Assembly (NCBI GenBank): GCA_003868215.1
Contig: QWDQ01000025.1
Span: forward strand, 186,001 to 250,000
DNA: 64,000 nt
Direction: 5' to 3'
From: Pseudophaeomoniella oleicola
Lineage: Eukaryota; Ascomycota; Eurotiomycetes; Phaeomoniellales; Phaeomoniellaceae
The notes under the pieces are model-generated. The model searched no databases, was not told where the DNA came from, and saw only the letters and a list, made by a program, of their open reading frames with translations. The position numbers and the translations under genes are program-made. This document shows, in pieces, positions 21,601 through 36,128 of the stretch. Each line of letters opens with the position of its first letter. Within the stretch, counting starts at the first letter, position 1.

Positions 21601-23879
21601 TTTAATGCTGTTTAGAGCCTGCGCTCAACGTCTATGTCGACCGCGGGACAAGGGTCTTCGCTATGTGCAGCGCTCCGAAGTTATGCAGTCCGCTCAGTTT
21701 ATCCCTCTTGCTCGTTGGCCCGACACTTTAACCGTCGCCATAGATCTTCTGGAAGAGGAAATATCTGGCGAAACGTTGCAGTCAAAGATGGGTGCCACTG
21801 TTTTGGCAGGCAACGAGATTTTAATAGGCGATCAAGCAGGCAACGGTACTTCTCTAGCCCCAGAACGAGTGTTTGCAGGACTTGACCTCCTTGGTCGAAT
21901 TCAACATAATACTGGTAGTTGGAAAGAGGCTATGCCATATATCGTTGCTAACCTCGGGAATAAAGTCTGGTTGATTCGCGACCATGCTGCGCGTATCTTC
22001 GCCGCTAATGTTGATCCCTACCAGAGTGTTGCTGGAATTGGGGAACTACTCGACAGGTTCGACATATGTAACGAGAATGGACGCCATGGTCGTCTTCTGG
22101 CTTTTGCTTATATTCTTCAGACACTTTGGACTTTGCCAAATCTCGAACTTACAAAGGAGGTTTTCGATTCATTGGCAATGTCGTGTGCGAGAGTACGACA
22201 TCATATTGTAGAACATGACACTTCTCCCGCAGTGAGGTCAAAGTTTCTGGACATTACAAATGACATCTGGAGAGCTGGTATATCTGCCCAGATGCCGATG
22301 GAAGAACTGCCAGAATGGCGGTCGCAGTGTGATATATGGTTCGGGGAAGGCAACTCTGCTGAAGAAAGGCATATTAAAGTAAGTAGCGCTGTGACACAAA
22401 ATATCTTGGGCAGACTGACCGAAATAAAGCATGTCATGAACAGGCGCCTGAGGCAGTCTCTCTGTGTCCTTGACGCCCGGGTCACGGCTAGCAGTTTGCG
22501 GAAGGAGCATTCATCGTCGCTTCATCCATGTTCCTCGAAGCTTGAACTCTCGTTGGCACTCGAAGATGATATCAACGTGGCGTTAGCTAGCCTTAAGGAG
22601 CTTTCAAAACCCGGAAATCAGGATGTAGTGTTGAGCCACGAGGTCTATGAGCTCCTGATTGTCTGCCTTGAACAGTCCACCGATGACCATGTTCGAGTTG
22701 TAGCCATGGAAGGGGTTACCATGGTCCTTGAAAAGACGGGTAGAGGAGCTTCGGACCTAGGCCTCGAACGTCTTCAGGCCAGCTCAAACATTGTTGGTGG
22801 CAGGAAGTTGTGGAATGCAAGACTTCGCCTGAAGTGTGCATTGTACAGGTTGGCTTTCCCTGCAAAGCAGCACCTGTATGATGGTACTTGTCCACAAACC
22901 TGCGATCTATGTTCCTATCTAGCGGCTTGTAAAACTGCACTCGAAGACGATACGGTATGTTATGGCTCCCGGTTCGTGATTTGCTACGAGCTGTTGCTGA
23001 TTATCGTAGGATTTCCCCACGCGTCTCAATGCTCTTCATTCCCTTCGCAGCCTTATGCCTATTGCTTTCAGCCAACATGCCGAGAGCCTTTCTCATCGAA
23101 AGCATATGCTACAGGCCGGTCTGGTGATGAATGATGCACTAAATGACGACGATGAGGACATTAGAGATCTTGCCAGTTCTCTTGAAGCTGAGAGCCAACG
23201 TTTGTTAGGAAGTCATGGTGAAACATTGATACCGCTGGCAGCAGCAGTACGACTGGTCGACTCACTTGTCTTTAAATGCGGTGATATGCAGATGTTCCAG
23301 CTTCGAGCTATCAGTAAAATCTTATCAGAGGACCAAATTCTCCGGACTTCAACACCGTCCAGTGGTGAGATATCCAGGATCATGGATCAACGTTTCAACG
23401 AAGTCACTCAAACATCGGATGACCTATTCGAAGAAGAGAAACAGAATCTCTACATCGACGAAGTCCGAAACTCTCACATCTGGACCAGAGCTCTGCTCAA
23501 GCTCGACCCCTCAAAAGTAAACCACCAGGCCCGAGAAAGTGCCACATCATGGGCCACATCAGGCCTCGCGCGAGCCACAAAGCTCGTCGAACGTGAAGCG
23601 GAAGGATATCCACTAGGTCTCCTCTGGAAGCCCGAGGTCGTCATCTTGATTACCGGCATCATCTGCTGCGCCGAGCTGGCAATCAGCTGGTCTTGTGTTA
23701 CAGCAGCAGCAGCAGCTGTAACTCCTGCTGCGTCGGAGGACGAGGACAAAGAAGAGCCTGCACAACATCTACAACCACTCCGTCAGCAACTGATTGACTT
23801 CCAGGACTTGCTTCAACGTATGTCGGCGCATGGGCCAGTTATGCGCAATGTAGCCGATGTTATTCACGCTGTATCATAA
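18660..23879 (+). CDS. trm732: THADA / Trm732-like HEAT-repeat protein (DUF2428)
   Basis: Four exons, join(18660..18844, 18891..21533, 21574..22954, 23010..23879), 1692 residues. It is a large helical-repeat protein. The DUF2428 core shows the diagnostic FRLTRRSAGLPALLAAIMG, then WAIRNCGLMLFRA directly across an intron, then RHGRLLAFAYILQTLW and WNARLRLKCALYRLAF. In yeast the homologue Trm732 partners the methyltransferase Trm7 to 2'-O-methylate position 32 of tRNA anticodon loops; THADA is the animal form. Length fits fungal homologues. Start could be 18660 or the ATG at 18666. A GTAAGT-bounded, in-frame, stop-free 78-nt segment (22379-22456) may be an optional intron. C-terminal residues are hydrophobic/Ala-rich. 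Confidence 0.85.
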
Positions 23880-24162
23880 TTCTAAAATTTAGTATATAGT
23901 AAATATATTCGCGTAGTCGAGGAAACAATATCTTCACCACGACTCTCTCTCGTCGTCTTTCTCTTGATTGAATCTGGCCATCACCGTCACCACCACCACC
24001 ACAACAACAACACAACGTGCCCTTCTTCTTTCCATATATCACTACATCCCAATCTACCTTATTCTCTCCCTCACAATCTCACCAAACTCACCAACCCCCA
24101 ATCCTCCCCCAAAAACCACACACCCACCAAACCAAGCCCCAAGAAACCCTCTCCCCAAAAAA

Positions 24163-24345
24163 ATGTCATCATCATCATCACACCACCCCCTCCTCCTAAC
24201 CCTCTCTCTACTCCTCGTCCTCGTGGTCCCCGCGATCGTTTGGCTCAGCTACACGATCTTTAAGGCTGTGATGCAGAGGGAGGTTGGGGATGTTAGGATT
24301 GAAGCTGCTGAAGAAACGCAGAGAGGGGAAGAAGGAAGGATTTGA
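24163..24345 (+). CDS. Small single-span membrane protein, unidentified
   Basis: 60-residue ORF with a good start context (AAAAAAATGT) after a long CA-rich leader typical of fungal 5' UTRs. Residues ~9-35 form one strongly hydrophobic helix (LLLTLSLLLVLVVPAIVW), followed by a charged, Glu/Arg-rich cytosolic-like tail. This layout resembles small tail- or signal-anchored subunits, but I do not recognise the family. An upstream in-frame extension to 23968 is Thr/Pro-rich and looks untranslated. It could be a chance ORF. Confidence 0.4.
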   Translation: MSSSSSHHPLLLTLSLLLVLVVPAIVWLSYTIFKAVMQREVGDVRIEAAEETQRGEEGRI

Positions 24346-24682
24346 TTGGTTGATGGATGGATGGATGAGAGCTTATTTACATACGTATGTGGCTATGGCT
24401 ACCTTATGGGTGTGTTGTACAGAAAATGAAAGGAAAGAGAAGAAATGAGGGATGGATGAATGTATGTGAGAGGCTGAAGAGGGAAAAAGTTGGGGATTGT
24501 TCAAGGGGGAATACTGATTTCACTGACTGACTGACTTGTGGTTGTCCGTCGGGTCATGGTATCATCCTTGGTGTTATCCCGAACAGTCCAGCAAACATCT
24601 AAGATTTTCCCTTTTTCCCATTCCGTCTCTCGAAGATCGTGGCGACCATCGCTCAGATAACGACAACGATAATCATCCTTGC
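24346..24682. other. Convergent 3' intergenic region
   Basis: 337 bp between the small membrane-protein ORF and mL46. It has GATG-rich and GA-rich low-complexity sequence (about 24350-24480) and a CACTGACTGACTGAC short repeat near 24520. No gene seen. Confidence 0.4.
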
Positions 24683-25906
24683 TCATCTCTCTGCCAGCAT
24701 GTTTTTAAGACTACTCCAATACAGAGGGGTCACAACTTTTTCGATCTCGTTCTTCGCCAGCCATTGGTAATCTAGGACGTCCATTGTGTTGGAGCTGATG
24801 TCCGCTTGACCGGCCAGGAGGCGGGCTTTTAAGTAGAAGGACTTTTCACCCAGGACATGGTCCTCATTGTCGGAAGGTGACGGAGTAGGAGAGGGGGAGG
24901 CGGTGTCTGGTGCTTTGGAGTTCAATCTTCTGTTGAAGATGTAGTGACCGACTGGATGGTTAGCGACGAACCACGTGTTCAGGTTAGGTCCGCAGGAAGC
25001 TTCGAGGGACCTTTCGGCAGCCTGGAAGAAGCGAAAGTTAGCATTGAACACACAGTTTGTCGAGAATTGAACGTACCTCACGAAGGCCTTCGCTCGCTTG
25101 CACTTCTCCGCTGGGGAGTTGCCAAAGTCCATCACCCTGTTCCTTTCCGGGTATCTGCTTCTTGACCAGCAGATACAAAGTTCTGTCCAGAGCTCTCTCC
25201 AGACTCTTGGTGTAGTTCTTCCTGTCTGCCGCTGTTATCCTCCTTAATCCGTGCAGAGGTTTACTGGAATCTTTCAGGTCTTCATCAGACGGGATTTTAT
25301 CCTTTCCTTCCTCCTCCACCAGTTTCCGTACAACAGTACTCGGATTACTTTCTTCATCACCCACGAGTAACTCATCATTCCAAGCTTCATTTGCGTAAGC
25401 GTTGTATTTGCCTACGTCTCTTGTAGCAACACCTCCTCTTTCTCTCCGGCGGCTCTTCCATTCTTCATATGCCGGTGTACCTTTCTTGAAATAGAAATAC
25501 TGTGGGAATGGAAGGACAAGTCGCTCATTCAAGCGCCGCTGGTAGAGATAAAATGCTGACTCGAAAGGTGTTTGAGGAGGAGTAAGGAGCGGTGCCCGTG
25601 AAAGGAGTACTCCGGCCCGTATTATATATTTTGGACCTGGATTTGCAGCCGCAACGGGGATCGTGAGCTGTGAGGTCGAGGTCTCTGTGACGTCCTTGAT
25701 AGGAGCTGAGGCAGTAATAGCATATGATCGTCGAGAAGCTGATCGTATGGTTGTATTGCGGGCTATGGAAGGGTGCTGCTGTCTTCTACATGAAGAGCAT
25801 ACGAAAGTCTCGAAAGTTGACGATGATTGTGCTGATAATATGTTAGCAAGATTTTTCAGTCACAGCGATCCTAGAACATACTGAACGAGGCAGCGATGCG
25901 CCTCAT
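24683..25906 (-). CDS. mrpl17: Mitochondrial ribosomal protein mL46 (Mrpl17)
   Basis: Three exons, complement(join(24683..25021, 25077..25831, 25882..25906)), 372 residues. Exon 1 encodes MRRIAASF, and the next ~45 residues are Arg/Ser/Thr-rich, a mitochondrial presequence. The mature part holds the mL46 motif IIRAGVLLSRAPLLTPPQTP, then a Nudix-like fold: LVKKQIPG, LWQLPSGEVQASEGLREAAE (degenerate Nudix box), and a C-terminal KSFYLKARLLAG. mL46 is a structural protein of the large mitoribosomal subunit; the Nudix fold is not thought to be catalytic. Splice phases fit, and LRE joins AAERSL across intron 2. Confidence 0.88.
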
Positions 25907-26689
25907 CCTGCCCGTGCCTGAATTCATCATTGCTGGTCCAAGACGACGTTGTCGCAGATCTGGACCGTGGCAGTCAATGCAAAGCAAACCCCGAAAAAGT
26001 TCGTGATGGAGTTCAACTTCAATCGACCGCGGAGGTCATCTTGCGCTATTCCCTTCGGGGACAGGGATTCTGCCCACTCCAAAACTCGTCGACTTTTGAT
26101 TCTTCCTCTTCATCTTCCTCTTCTTCCTTTTCTCTTCACCAGGCACCTTTCCTTATCGTCAAGCGTTCGACGACATGAAATATTGTCTTCATGGCTGCTT
26201 GATCATTCATACTGTGCCGAGACAGAAGTTGCAGTCTTTTTTCGCTAACGGTACCTTCGCATATTCCAAGGTGTACGGTTAGATAGTTACTGCCGACAGA
26301 TATTTACATCCGTGTCCATTGATTTCTTGACGTATGGGTTACGAGGACGCCAGAGCTAGCAATAGCAATGATGAATGTACCTTTCTATTTGAGGGTGAGT
26401 ACAAGGACCAACAAGCGTCGGATATTGTTATCTCTGGTCTACGAGAGCGTTTGATTTGCTGTGATTATGTCTGGTTTGGATGGTCACCTCTGGGAGATGT
26501 CAAACTATAGACGAAATTCATATAATGCGTGTATAAAAGCTATATTCGGTCAAGGAGTGACAAGGTCGCTCAAAGTCGGCAAGAATATCCAGTGGTTGCC
26601 CTCCATCGTCCTCCGTTTTCTTCACATGCTGTTAACAGTCCTCAACCGTCTGACGTGGTCGCTCCTTATCGTTGCATGTGTCCATGCAT
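25907..26689. other. Intergenic: mL46 promoter, glucoamylase 3' region
   Basis: 783 bp, no convincing gene. Short ORFs on the + strand (25930-26709) are Ser/Phe-rich or lack any domain. A TCTTCC pyrimidine tract lies at about 26098-26140. Confidence 0.4.
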
Positions 26690-28814
<2,125 letters not shown>

Positions 28815-31443
28815 TCAACCTTCTCGGTCTTCCATTCAGACTACACGACAACTTCTACCTGCACCTCGAAGCGATGAACTCGTTGGCAGGCCACTCTCGG
28901 TTCGAGAGATAGATGCAGACTGTCGTGTGCTCTCACAGTCTGCCTTGCATGACCCGCTAACCCTAAGTGCGGTGAAGGTACTCCGCGTGAGGCATTTTCG
29001 CCAGAATTTCCACGTCAAGGAGTAAATTGGCTTCAGTGACCTGGCGCATCTGGAGAAGAGCCACGGACGGCGGAGGTGGATGCGGAGAGAATGTGGGAAA
29101 TGAGGGAAATATCCCTGCTCATCCACAAAGTATGGTCGAAATGATGATGGCCACCTTGAAGCCGGAGGAGGTCGTTTGTTTCCAGGTCCAATCAGAGGTT
29201 AAGCCATCATGACATCCTTGAGTTGGCCGAGAAACTAATTCTTTCTGGAAACCTTCTAGCGTAGGTCAAGGCTCAGTAGAGCTATCACATCAGACCTGCT
29301 TAAACTAGAAAAGGCCATACGGCCGTGTTCGACGCCAGACTTGATGTCAATCATCAGGAACGGTCCCTGACGATGCCGCCTATAATGACATGGATTTAGC
29401 TCTTAGCTGTCCACTGGGCCAGTCGTAGCAGACCACGGAAAGGCGTATATGAACTAGTTGACCTTCGAGAAGACTTCTCTGCATGGTTTACTTCTTTGGC
29501 GTGAAGTGAAGCCTCTTATGGTAGTTCGTTGACAGGGATCGGAGACGGAAGCGGAAGCTTGACAAAGAGGTTTCAGACGGTTTATTGCTGATGAATGGTC
29601 AGTATCGCTACTAGCAGCTGGAACGTTAGATCAGACTGCACTGTAGATTCTCGGAAGGAATAGTGCAGATGCATGTTGAGCACATCTAGGCCTGAATAAT
29701 GCCATAGGTGCGGGAATGCACTGTGCTCGTGCGGTAGAATTGTCCTTTTAGTATGTCGTCAACCCTCGTCTCTGCTTCTCTTTCGTTGTCCGGTGTATCT
29801 TGAACGGAGAATATCTCACCCGTCACTCCTTGGCAACAGTGGCGCTATATTCATATTTCGTATTCATATCAGTTACAGTAATTCATCAGCCTGAATCTCA
29901 GTCTTTTCCTCTCTTTGCAGTATCAATCTCAATCCTTACACCCATGTGCAATGGCATTTCCCCCGCATCAACATCCGCATCACTTGTTCAACTCACCTTT
30001 TCTTCCTTGTGATCTGGATTGAGCGCCACTGAAGGGCCAGTGTAACCATCGTGTGACCCGACCCATTCACCTGTGGCTGCTACCAGGTTATATCATGCAT
30101 GAGAGTGTGACCGTGATCATTCTCGGTACCCCTCTTCTACAAATGTTCGAATCCCCTTCTCTGCATATGCGCGAAGGCTTAATGCAACCACCGGCGGCCG
30201 AAGCAACCAAGATGATCCTGGTCGCACCTTTGGATTAAACCCCATTATTACTATCTCACGCACACCGTCCCTATAGTCAACCGGCGATAAGAAACCATGA
30301 CAGCGGGGCATGTGATAGTGAAGCGCAAGAAGAAAAGATGCCTAGGCACAATTTTGTCTTCCTGCTCACCTCCCTTAGGTAACTTGCACCGAACGACTTC
30401 CTTTGCCTGGCGATCAGGTCTGAGACATCTTCCATGCAACTGAACAATCTCACACCGATACGGAGAAATCGCAGGATTGTGAGGATGTAACACCCCTCAC
30501 TTACCGTGTTCTTATTTCACGTCATTCCCATCTCCCATCTCCCACCTCCCACCTCGTTCGATTTTCAGCTCTATCTTTCCTCTTTCCTTCGGTCTCTTCT
30601 CGGCGCTTACCCTCCGACGTCGATATTGCGATTCACTCCGAAAGGACCAAAGAGGGAGTTATTACGAGCATCATCATACCATAGGGCAAGATTCCCTTAT
30701 CTATGCATGGATAGCGATGCTAGATACTATCACGCGAGGTCAATCCTAGTCAGCTGTCTATGAAAAAACTTCTGTCGACGTGGCACACATGTATCGGTGA
30801 AAGGGTTTCCAATCTACCAAGATCGCGTCACTGCTTATGGGTTGTCTACCAATCCGAAGGCATAACATCATCTTTTTCTTTGCCCTCCCTCTTTTTTCTG
30901 TCTTGTCTCGTCACATTCCACTTGTTCATTGGGCAGACTTCACTGCTTTACGTTGTTTTTTGTCCTCTTTAACCCCGCAAACGTTTAAGCTTACCGGCTC
31001 GGCACTTCGGCTGGATCCATTAATGGGGATATTGGCCCGTTCCCATCATCATATCGTTGTGCGCCAAGGGATCCCTTGAATCAGGACAATGTCGTCAGCT
31101 CTCTATCTGGTTAATACCCCTGCTGTATGCGCCATCACGCGACGGTCTCAGGATCCTACGGGCTGGGCTTCATGACTTCTGCTGATACTTGGCCTGGTTG
31201 GCCGCTGGGGGAAATCCACCTCATCGACGCCAACCACCTCGTTCCCCTGCAAATCCCACAGGCTTACCGCCTCGTCAAGATGCTGGCGACTAGCTTTGGC
31301 GGCCGTCATGATTTGTCAATGTAACGTTTGCCCTTTTTCATACCTGGCGGTCCGGATCCTCACGCGGAAAAATGATCCTCGCAACGTAGTATTCCAACGA
31401 GGCGGAAAGGACGAACAGTGGGTGTTCCTTAGCTTCGGTGCTC

Positions 31444-31449
31444 TATAAG
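31444..31449 (+). promoter_or_regulatory. TATA box of alpha-amylase
   Basis: TATAAG on the + strand, 136 nt before the amylase ATG, followed by pyrimidine-rich sequence typical of fungal transcription starts. Confidence 0.5.
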
Positions 31450-31584
31450 AATCGTCCATATTTTCCTACAAGCGATCTCGTTGTTCTACCTCATTCGTTC
31501 TCTCTTCAGATATAGCCGCTGGCACGTCATCTCGCTTATCTCTCCTACCCCCACACCTGAAAAAAAGGGAAAAGCGAAAAGAAA

Positions 31585-33366
31585 ATGGGACTGATGTTTT
31601 ATCTCCTATTTTGTCTTTGTGCTATGCACGCATTGGCTGCCACTCCCGCCGACTGGCGTAGTCGGATTATCTATCAGGTCCTCACAGACCGATATGCCCG
31701 TACCGACGGGTCCACCACAGCTCCTTGCGTGACCGCCAACAATGTCTACTGCGGAGGCACCTGGAGAGGTATCACCAACCACCTCGACTATATCCAGGAC
31801 ATGGGCTTCACAGCCGTAAGAATACCCAATCCCGTAGTGACCTTTTCAAAGCATGGATACTCATTCCGTCGCCGCGTCTCCCCTCTCTACTTTTACTCCC
31901 TCCAATGGGGCTCTCTCCCCCGTCTTCTCATCCGCGACTGACTTCGCTTGCCCCTTCTCCCTCCTCCAGATCTGGATCTCCCCAATAACCCTCCAAGTCT
32001 CCGGCCCAGACACCTACCATGGCTACTCCCAATCCTCGCTCTACAGCGTAAACCCTTCCTTCGGCTCCTCCGCCGACCTCCTCGCGCTCTCGACCGCCCT
32101 GCATGCTCGTGGCATGTACCTCATGGTCGACATCGTCGTCAATCACTTCGGATCCACGACACCTGAGTCCGGGAACTGGGCCACGTATAACCCGTTCAAC
32201 AATGCCGGATATTTTCATCCGTACTGCGAGATCACGTTGGACGACTATAATGATAGGGTGCAAGAGGCGATTGAGGATTGTTGGGTGACGGATCAGTTGG
32301 CGGACGTCAATACGACGCAGACCAGTGTGATAGACATGTATGAGAGCTGGATTGGAGAACTTGCGGCGAATTATAGTAGTAAGTCCTATTTCGCAATTCA
32401 GATTGGGGGACGAAAACTGCCCACCAAAACCATGCTGTTCTTGTTGGCTTTACCAATTGAATGCCACCAGTATGAAATGCCACCCGTTTCTGACCATTCA
32501 ACACAGTCGACGGCTTCCGCATCGACACGGTCAAACACGTCCAGTCCTCCTTCTGGCCGGGGTTCAATGCCGCCGCCGGCGTCTACTGCGTCGGTGAAGT
32601 CCTCGACAGCGACCCGTCCTACGTCTGCCCCTACACCGACGTCATGGACGGCATCCTCAACTACCCTCTCTACTTCCAACTCATAACGGCCTTCGAGTCG
32701 AGCTCAAACGACATGGGCACGCTCGCCGACATGATCAACACGCTCAAATCCTCGTGCGCCGACACGACGCTGATGGCCCCCTTTCTCGAAAACCACGACA
32801 ACCCCCGCTTCCCTTACTACACGTCCGACAGCGCCCTGATCCGCAACGCCATGCTCACAACCCTAATGGCCGACGGCCCCCCGATCATCTACGAAGGCCA
32901 AGAATGGGGCCTCGCGTCCAGCAACGACCCCGCGAACCGCGAAGCCATCTGGCTCCAATCCGGCGCCTACTCCGACTCCGGCACCACAGGCGCCTACCAC
33001 GGCCTGATCGCGCTCGCCAACCAAGTCCGCAACCAACTCCTCTCCCAATCCGGTAACCAGTGGGCCCTGTATCAGAACTGGGTCATCTACAACGACGCGC
33101 ACACCATGGCGTTACGAAAGGGCTACGACGGCGCGCAGAGCGTCACCGTCGTCACGAATCAAGGTAGTAGTGGATCCGCGTACACGTTGACGCTGAGCGG
33201 CGCGGACTCCGGTTGGGATACCGGTGCGAGTCTGGTCGAAGCCCTGTCGTGTGCGACGGGGACAACGGATAGTAGTAGTGCGGATTTCACCGTTACGGTG
33301 CAGAGTGCGCCGCAGATTTGGTTGGCGGGCAGTCTGTTGGATGGGACGGGGCTTTGTGGTCACTGA
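31585..33366 (+). CDS. Alpha-amylase, GH13 (Taka-amylase type)
   Basis: Three exons, join(31585..31815, 31970..32378, 32507..33366), 499 residues. It is a secreted endo-acting alpha-1,4-glucanase. A signal peptide ends near ALAATP (~residue 19). GH13 regions: DIVVNHFG (I), FRIDTVKH with the nucleophile Asp (II), GEVLD with the acid/base Glu (III), FLENHDN with the transition-state Asp (IV). The C-terminal beta domain ends LCGH. There is no starch-binding domain, as in Aspergillus Taka-amylase, and length is the same as that family. Intron 1 (154 nt) and intron 2 (128 nt) are longer than most here. They join FTA-IWISP and NYS-IDGFRID, both conserved. Third-position GC is high in exon 3. It is divergent from glucoamylase. 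Confidence 0.95.
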
Positions 33367-34152
33367 CATACATACAGAAGGGGGATGGGGGTTCCCAAGT
33401 CAGCAAGAAACGTTGAGAAAACCCCCCCCCCCCCCTTTTTTTTATTATATATCGGCGGCTTGCGCATATATCATCATGTATATAGTAGTAGTAGGTACGT
33501 ACGTAGGTATGTATGTAACTAGGGGTTGGGGGATTTGAAGAGGAGAAAATGGAGGGGGGTGGGAGGAAGATCTGATTTAGCATGCCATGCCTTCAAAGAA
33601 CCTGAGGTACCAGTGCCGCCGATCCGTGAAGGGAAGGAAGGAAAGAAGGAAGGAGAAAAGCTGCTCTTTGGAGTGGGGTAAAGGGAGGAGAGAAGGAGGG
33701 AATGAGGCCAATACGACGATCATGACTTCGTGTTTCGTTCGTTCGCAAAACATTTGCTTGAAAGTTTTCCAATTTCTTTTTCTTTTCTTCTTTTCTTCTG
33801 TACATTTGTATTCTTTTTTTCCCCCCCAATCGTATATACCTAGGTAGTCGATCCGTCTGTCGTTTCCGCGGTACATACGCACTCGAATACCACACAAATT
33901 GTTCAAACAATCTTCAGACAGAGAGTTATGTGTTTTTCGGGTTACCGTGAGGCACTCGTTTTTCCAGTCAATACTTTCGTAAGCTGGGCCTTTGCTTTCT
34001 TTGGCCTATTGAAGTGCTGAGATAGCTAGAGGGGGAGGGGGAGGGATATATAGCTCTTCTTCTTCTAGAAATGCCCCCCCTTTAGTCCAACCCAGGATGT
34101 TGGGCACGCGTGTTCCGCATTTGTGGAAGGTGTAGAATACCCTCAATAGCGC
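33367..34152. other. Convergent 3' intergenic region with homopolymer tracts
   Basis: No gene seen. A run of about 15 C followed at once by about 8 T starts at about 33422. GGTACGTACGTAGG-type repeats (about 33493-33520), GGAAGGAAAG purine tracts (about 33635-33700) and a T/C run near 33815 follow. Confidence 0.5.
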
Positions 34153-35349
34153 TCACCGCAAGCTGTACATGCCCCCTTCCAGGCCGCGAGGTGTCGGCCG
34201 ATGTATTGATATAGGCAAGGACGCCGCTGCTGGCGATCCTGCCTTCAACTCATCCTTTGATGGCCGAGGAGGATCGTCCAAGTCGAAATCTGCCATGTCA
34301 TCTTTGAGAGGGTCCAGTAGTTTTTGGTTGGCTTCACGTGGGTTCAGTCCTTCTAGATCCTCGTCAAATGCAAAGACCGAATCCTCATCGTCTACTGGTG
34401 GTTCTTCCGGGGGAACTTCTGGCGCCGGAGTCGGCTTGGGTTTCGAATGCGCCTGAGCTGACGGACCCTTTGGTGTTTGTGATCGAGTCTCCCTCGTCAA
34501 TTGTGTAGCAATATCCTCTTGTATTGCTGGTATTTCAGGCGTTGGCATCTCCTCATAGCTGCTCACGGGGTCGACCACTGTATAATCTGATAAACGGAAA
34601 GTGACATGTTTGGGAGACTTCGATCGCCCGTCGGAAGAGGTCCGCCGCAAAGCAGAGGGTAACGATGCCGATGGCCTGATGCTGGGCGATGGAGATTTGC
34701 TGGCATCAAGACTTGAAGAGCTTCGTTTGGGTCTTGGGGATGACGAGTGGCTTTTCACCGAGTGCTTAACGGAAGGCCTCGGTTCGTGAGAGGCGGATCG
34801 TCTTGGAGACGACTTTTTATGATCGAGCAATGGAAGATAAGCGGGGATGAATAGCCCATGGAAATCGCGCTCTCTTTCACGTACAGGAGGAGTCATCGTT
34901 CCGGATGCGAAGATCGGACTGTGGGGGTTCTGGCTCGTTGAGAATAAGGGATCCGTAGGCGATAGCGATGGTGATGGTAGACTCAAGGGTGCTTTATCTT
35001 CTGCGACCTGTTTCTCTAGCTGATCTGGTAATCGTGTTTCGAGACCATTCTGACAATTGCCGTCCGGCCCATGACTTTTGGCGGCGGACGAGGGAGATGC
35101 CACTGATGGGTTGTCGCATGGCTGATCTCCAGTTTGATGATGTCGCGCATCCGTGTGCCATCTCTCTCGCAAATCTCGTTCGTAATCTTTAAATTTCTGC
35201 TCTTGCTGCTCTCTGAAGCGCGCAATCTCCTCGTCCAATTGTTTGCGCTTCAATTCCAATGCGGCCAAAAGTTCCTGTTCATTGACTGGCAGAGCAGAGT
35301 CACCATCAAGCGGTCGATGTGAATGACCTGCATCCATCACCATAGTCAT
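34153..35349 (-). CDS. Unidentified Ser/Pro-rich protein with N-terminal coiled coil
   Basis: 398 residues from the ATG at 35349; the ATG at 35337 (MDAGHSHRPL) has a better context and is equally possible. I recognise no named family. Residues ~20-70 form a charged amphipathic helix (ELLAALELKRKQLDEEIARF, then EQKFKDYERDLRERW) likely to be a coiled coil. A long disordered, Ser/Pro/Lys-rich region with many SP/TP sites suitable for proline-directed kinases follows. A short ordered stretch (HVTFRLSDYTVVDPVSSYEE) and an acidic tail segment (DSVFAFDEDLEGLNPREANQ, DMADFDLDDPP) look conserved. These features suggest a phosphoregulated scaffold or adaptor. That is inference. The first exon is preceded by GAAGAGAAGAAG purine repeats. 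Confidence 0.7.
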   Translation of the reverse strand: MTMVMDAGHSHRPLDGDSALPVNEQELLAALELKRKQLDEEIARFREQQEQKFKDYERDLRERWHTDARHHQTGDQPCDNPSVASPSSAAKSHGPDGNCQNGLETRLPDQLEKQVAEDKAPLSLPSPSLSPTDPLFSTSQNPHSPIFASGTMTPPVRERERDFHGLFIPAYLPLLDHKKSSPRRSASHEPRPSVKHSVKSHSSSPRPKRSSSSLDASKSPSPSIRPSASLPSALRRTSSDGRSKSPKHVTFRLSDYTVVDPVSSYEEMPTPEIPAIQEDIATQLTRETRSQTPKGPSAQAHSKPKPTPAPEVPPEEPPVDDEDSVFAFDEDLEGLNPREANQKLLDPLKDDMADFDLDDPPRPSKDELKAGSPAAASLPISIHRPTPRGLEGGMYSLR

Positions 35350-35406
35350 AATCACCCGTCTCTTCTTCTCTTCTTCTCTTCTCAGATAATCCCAACAGAT
35401 CCTCAC

Positions 35407-36128
35407 AATCCAACGTGAATTTGGGGTTCAGTCCGTGTGTGGTCGTTTATTCGGGATTTTCGACAAGAATTGGAGAATTGAGGATGGCAATCAGCACTGT
35501 AACCCCCACGCCGGCGCCGGGATCTGCAAGTGTTTGCTGATCGAGTCGATGCGGAGAAAACAAGCGTTTCTAGACCAAGAGTCGAACAGAAGCAAATTCC
35601 TTGAGTGGTGAGATTTTCGTGGAGTGGCCCGTGGGATGCGATGGAGATGGGAATGGGAAGGGGAAGGGGATGCGATTAGAATGAGATGCGACAGATCATT
35701 ATCGGTCATTTGACAGTATTTTCGTATTCAATTAGTTTTTCAATGAACGGACATCAGTATCAGGCCAGTACAGCGAAGGACAACCAATAACTGAGATAAT
35801 GATAATGCACCATGATCTGTCTACAAGATAAAATGGGAGCTGCTGCTTCCAACCACAGTTCAGTCGCAGATCCATGACCGAGGACCACATGTTTAGCACT
35901 TTCATATACGACTTATCTCGTGACAACGTCTAATACAGAGATTCCCCAATGCTTCACACTTCTCCATAGCATTATCAGACCTTTACTCCCTCATTCCTTT
36001 CCCTCCAAAACTCCCGCTATCGAGCCATCTGATTAACGCCGCGATATGATCATGTACCAATGTCATCCCACTTTCGTATCTGAAGGCGATAGGACCACAT
36101 GACGATCCCATTGCTCCTCAGTCTAGTT
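35407..36128. other. Intergenic: promoter of the coiled-coil protein, velvet 3' region
   Basis: About 720 bp, no gene. GGGAAGGGGAAGGGG purine repeats lie near 35652-35670. Confidence 0.4.

Noticed and set aside
22379-22443. 65-nt intron with the first strong CAG acceptor in Trm732
   Set aside because: It would shift the frame and meet a stop within ten codons; only the 78-nt alternative is compatible.
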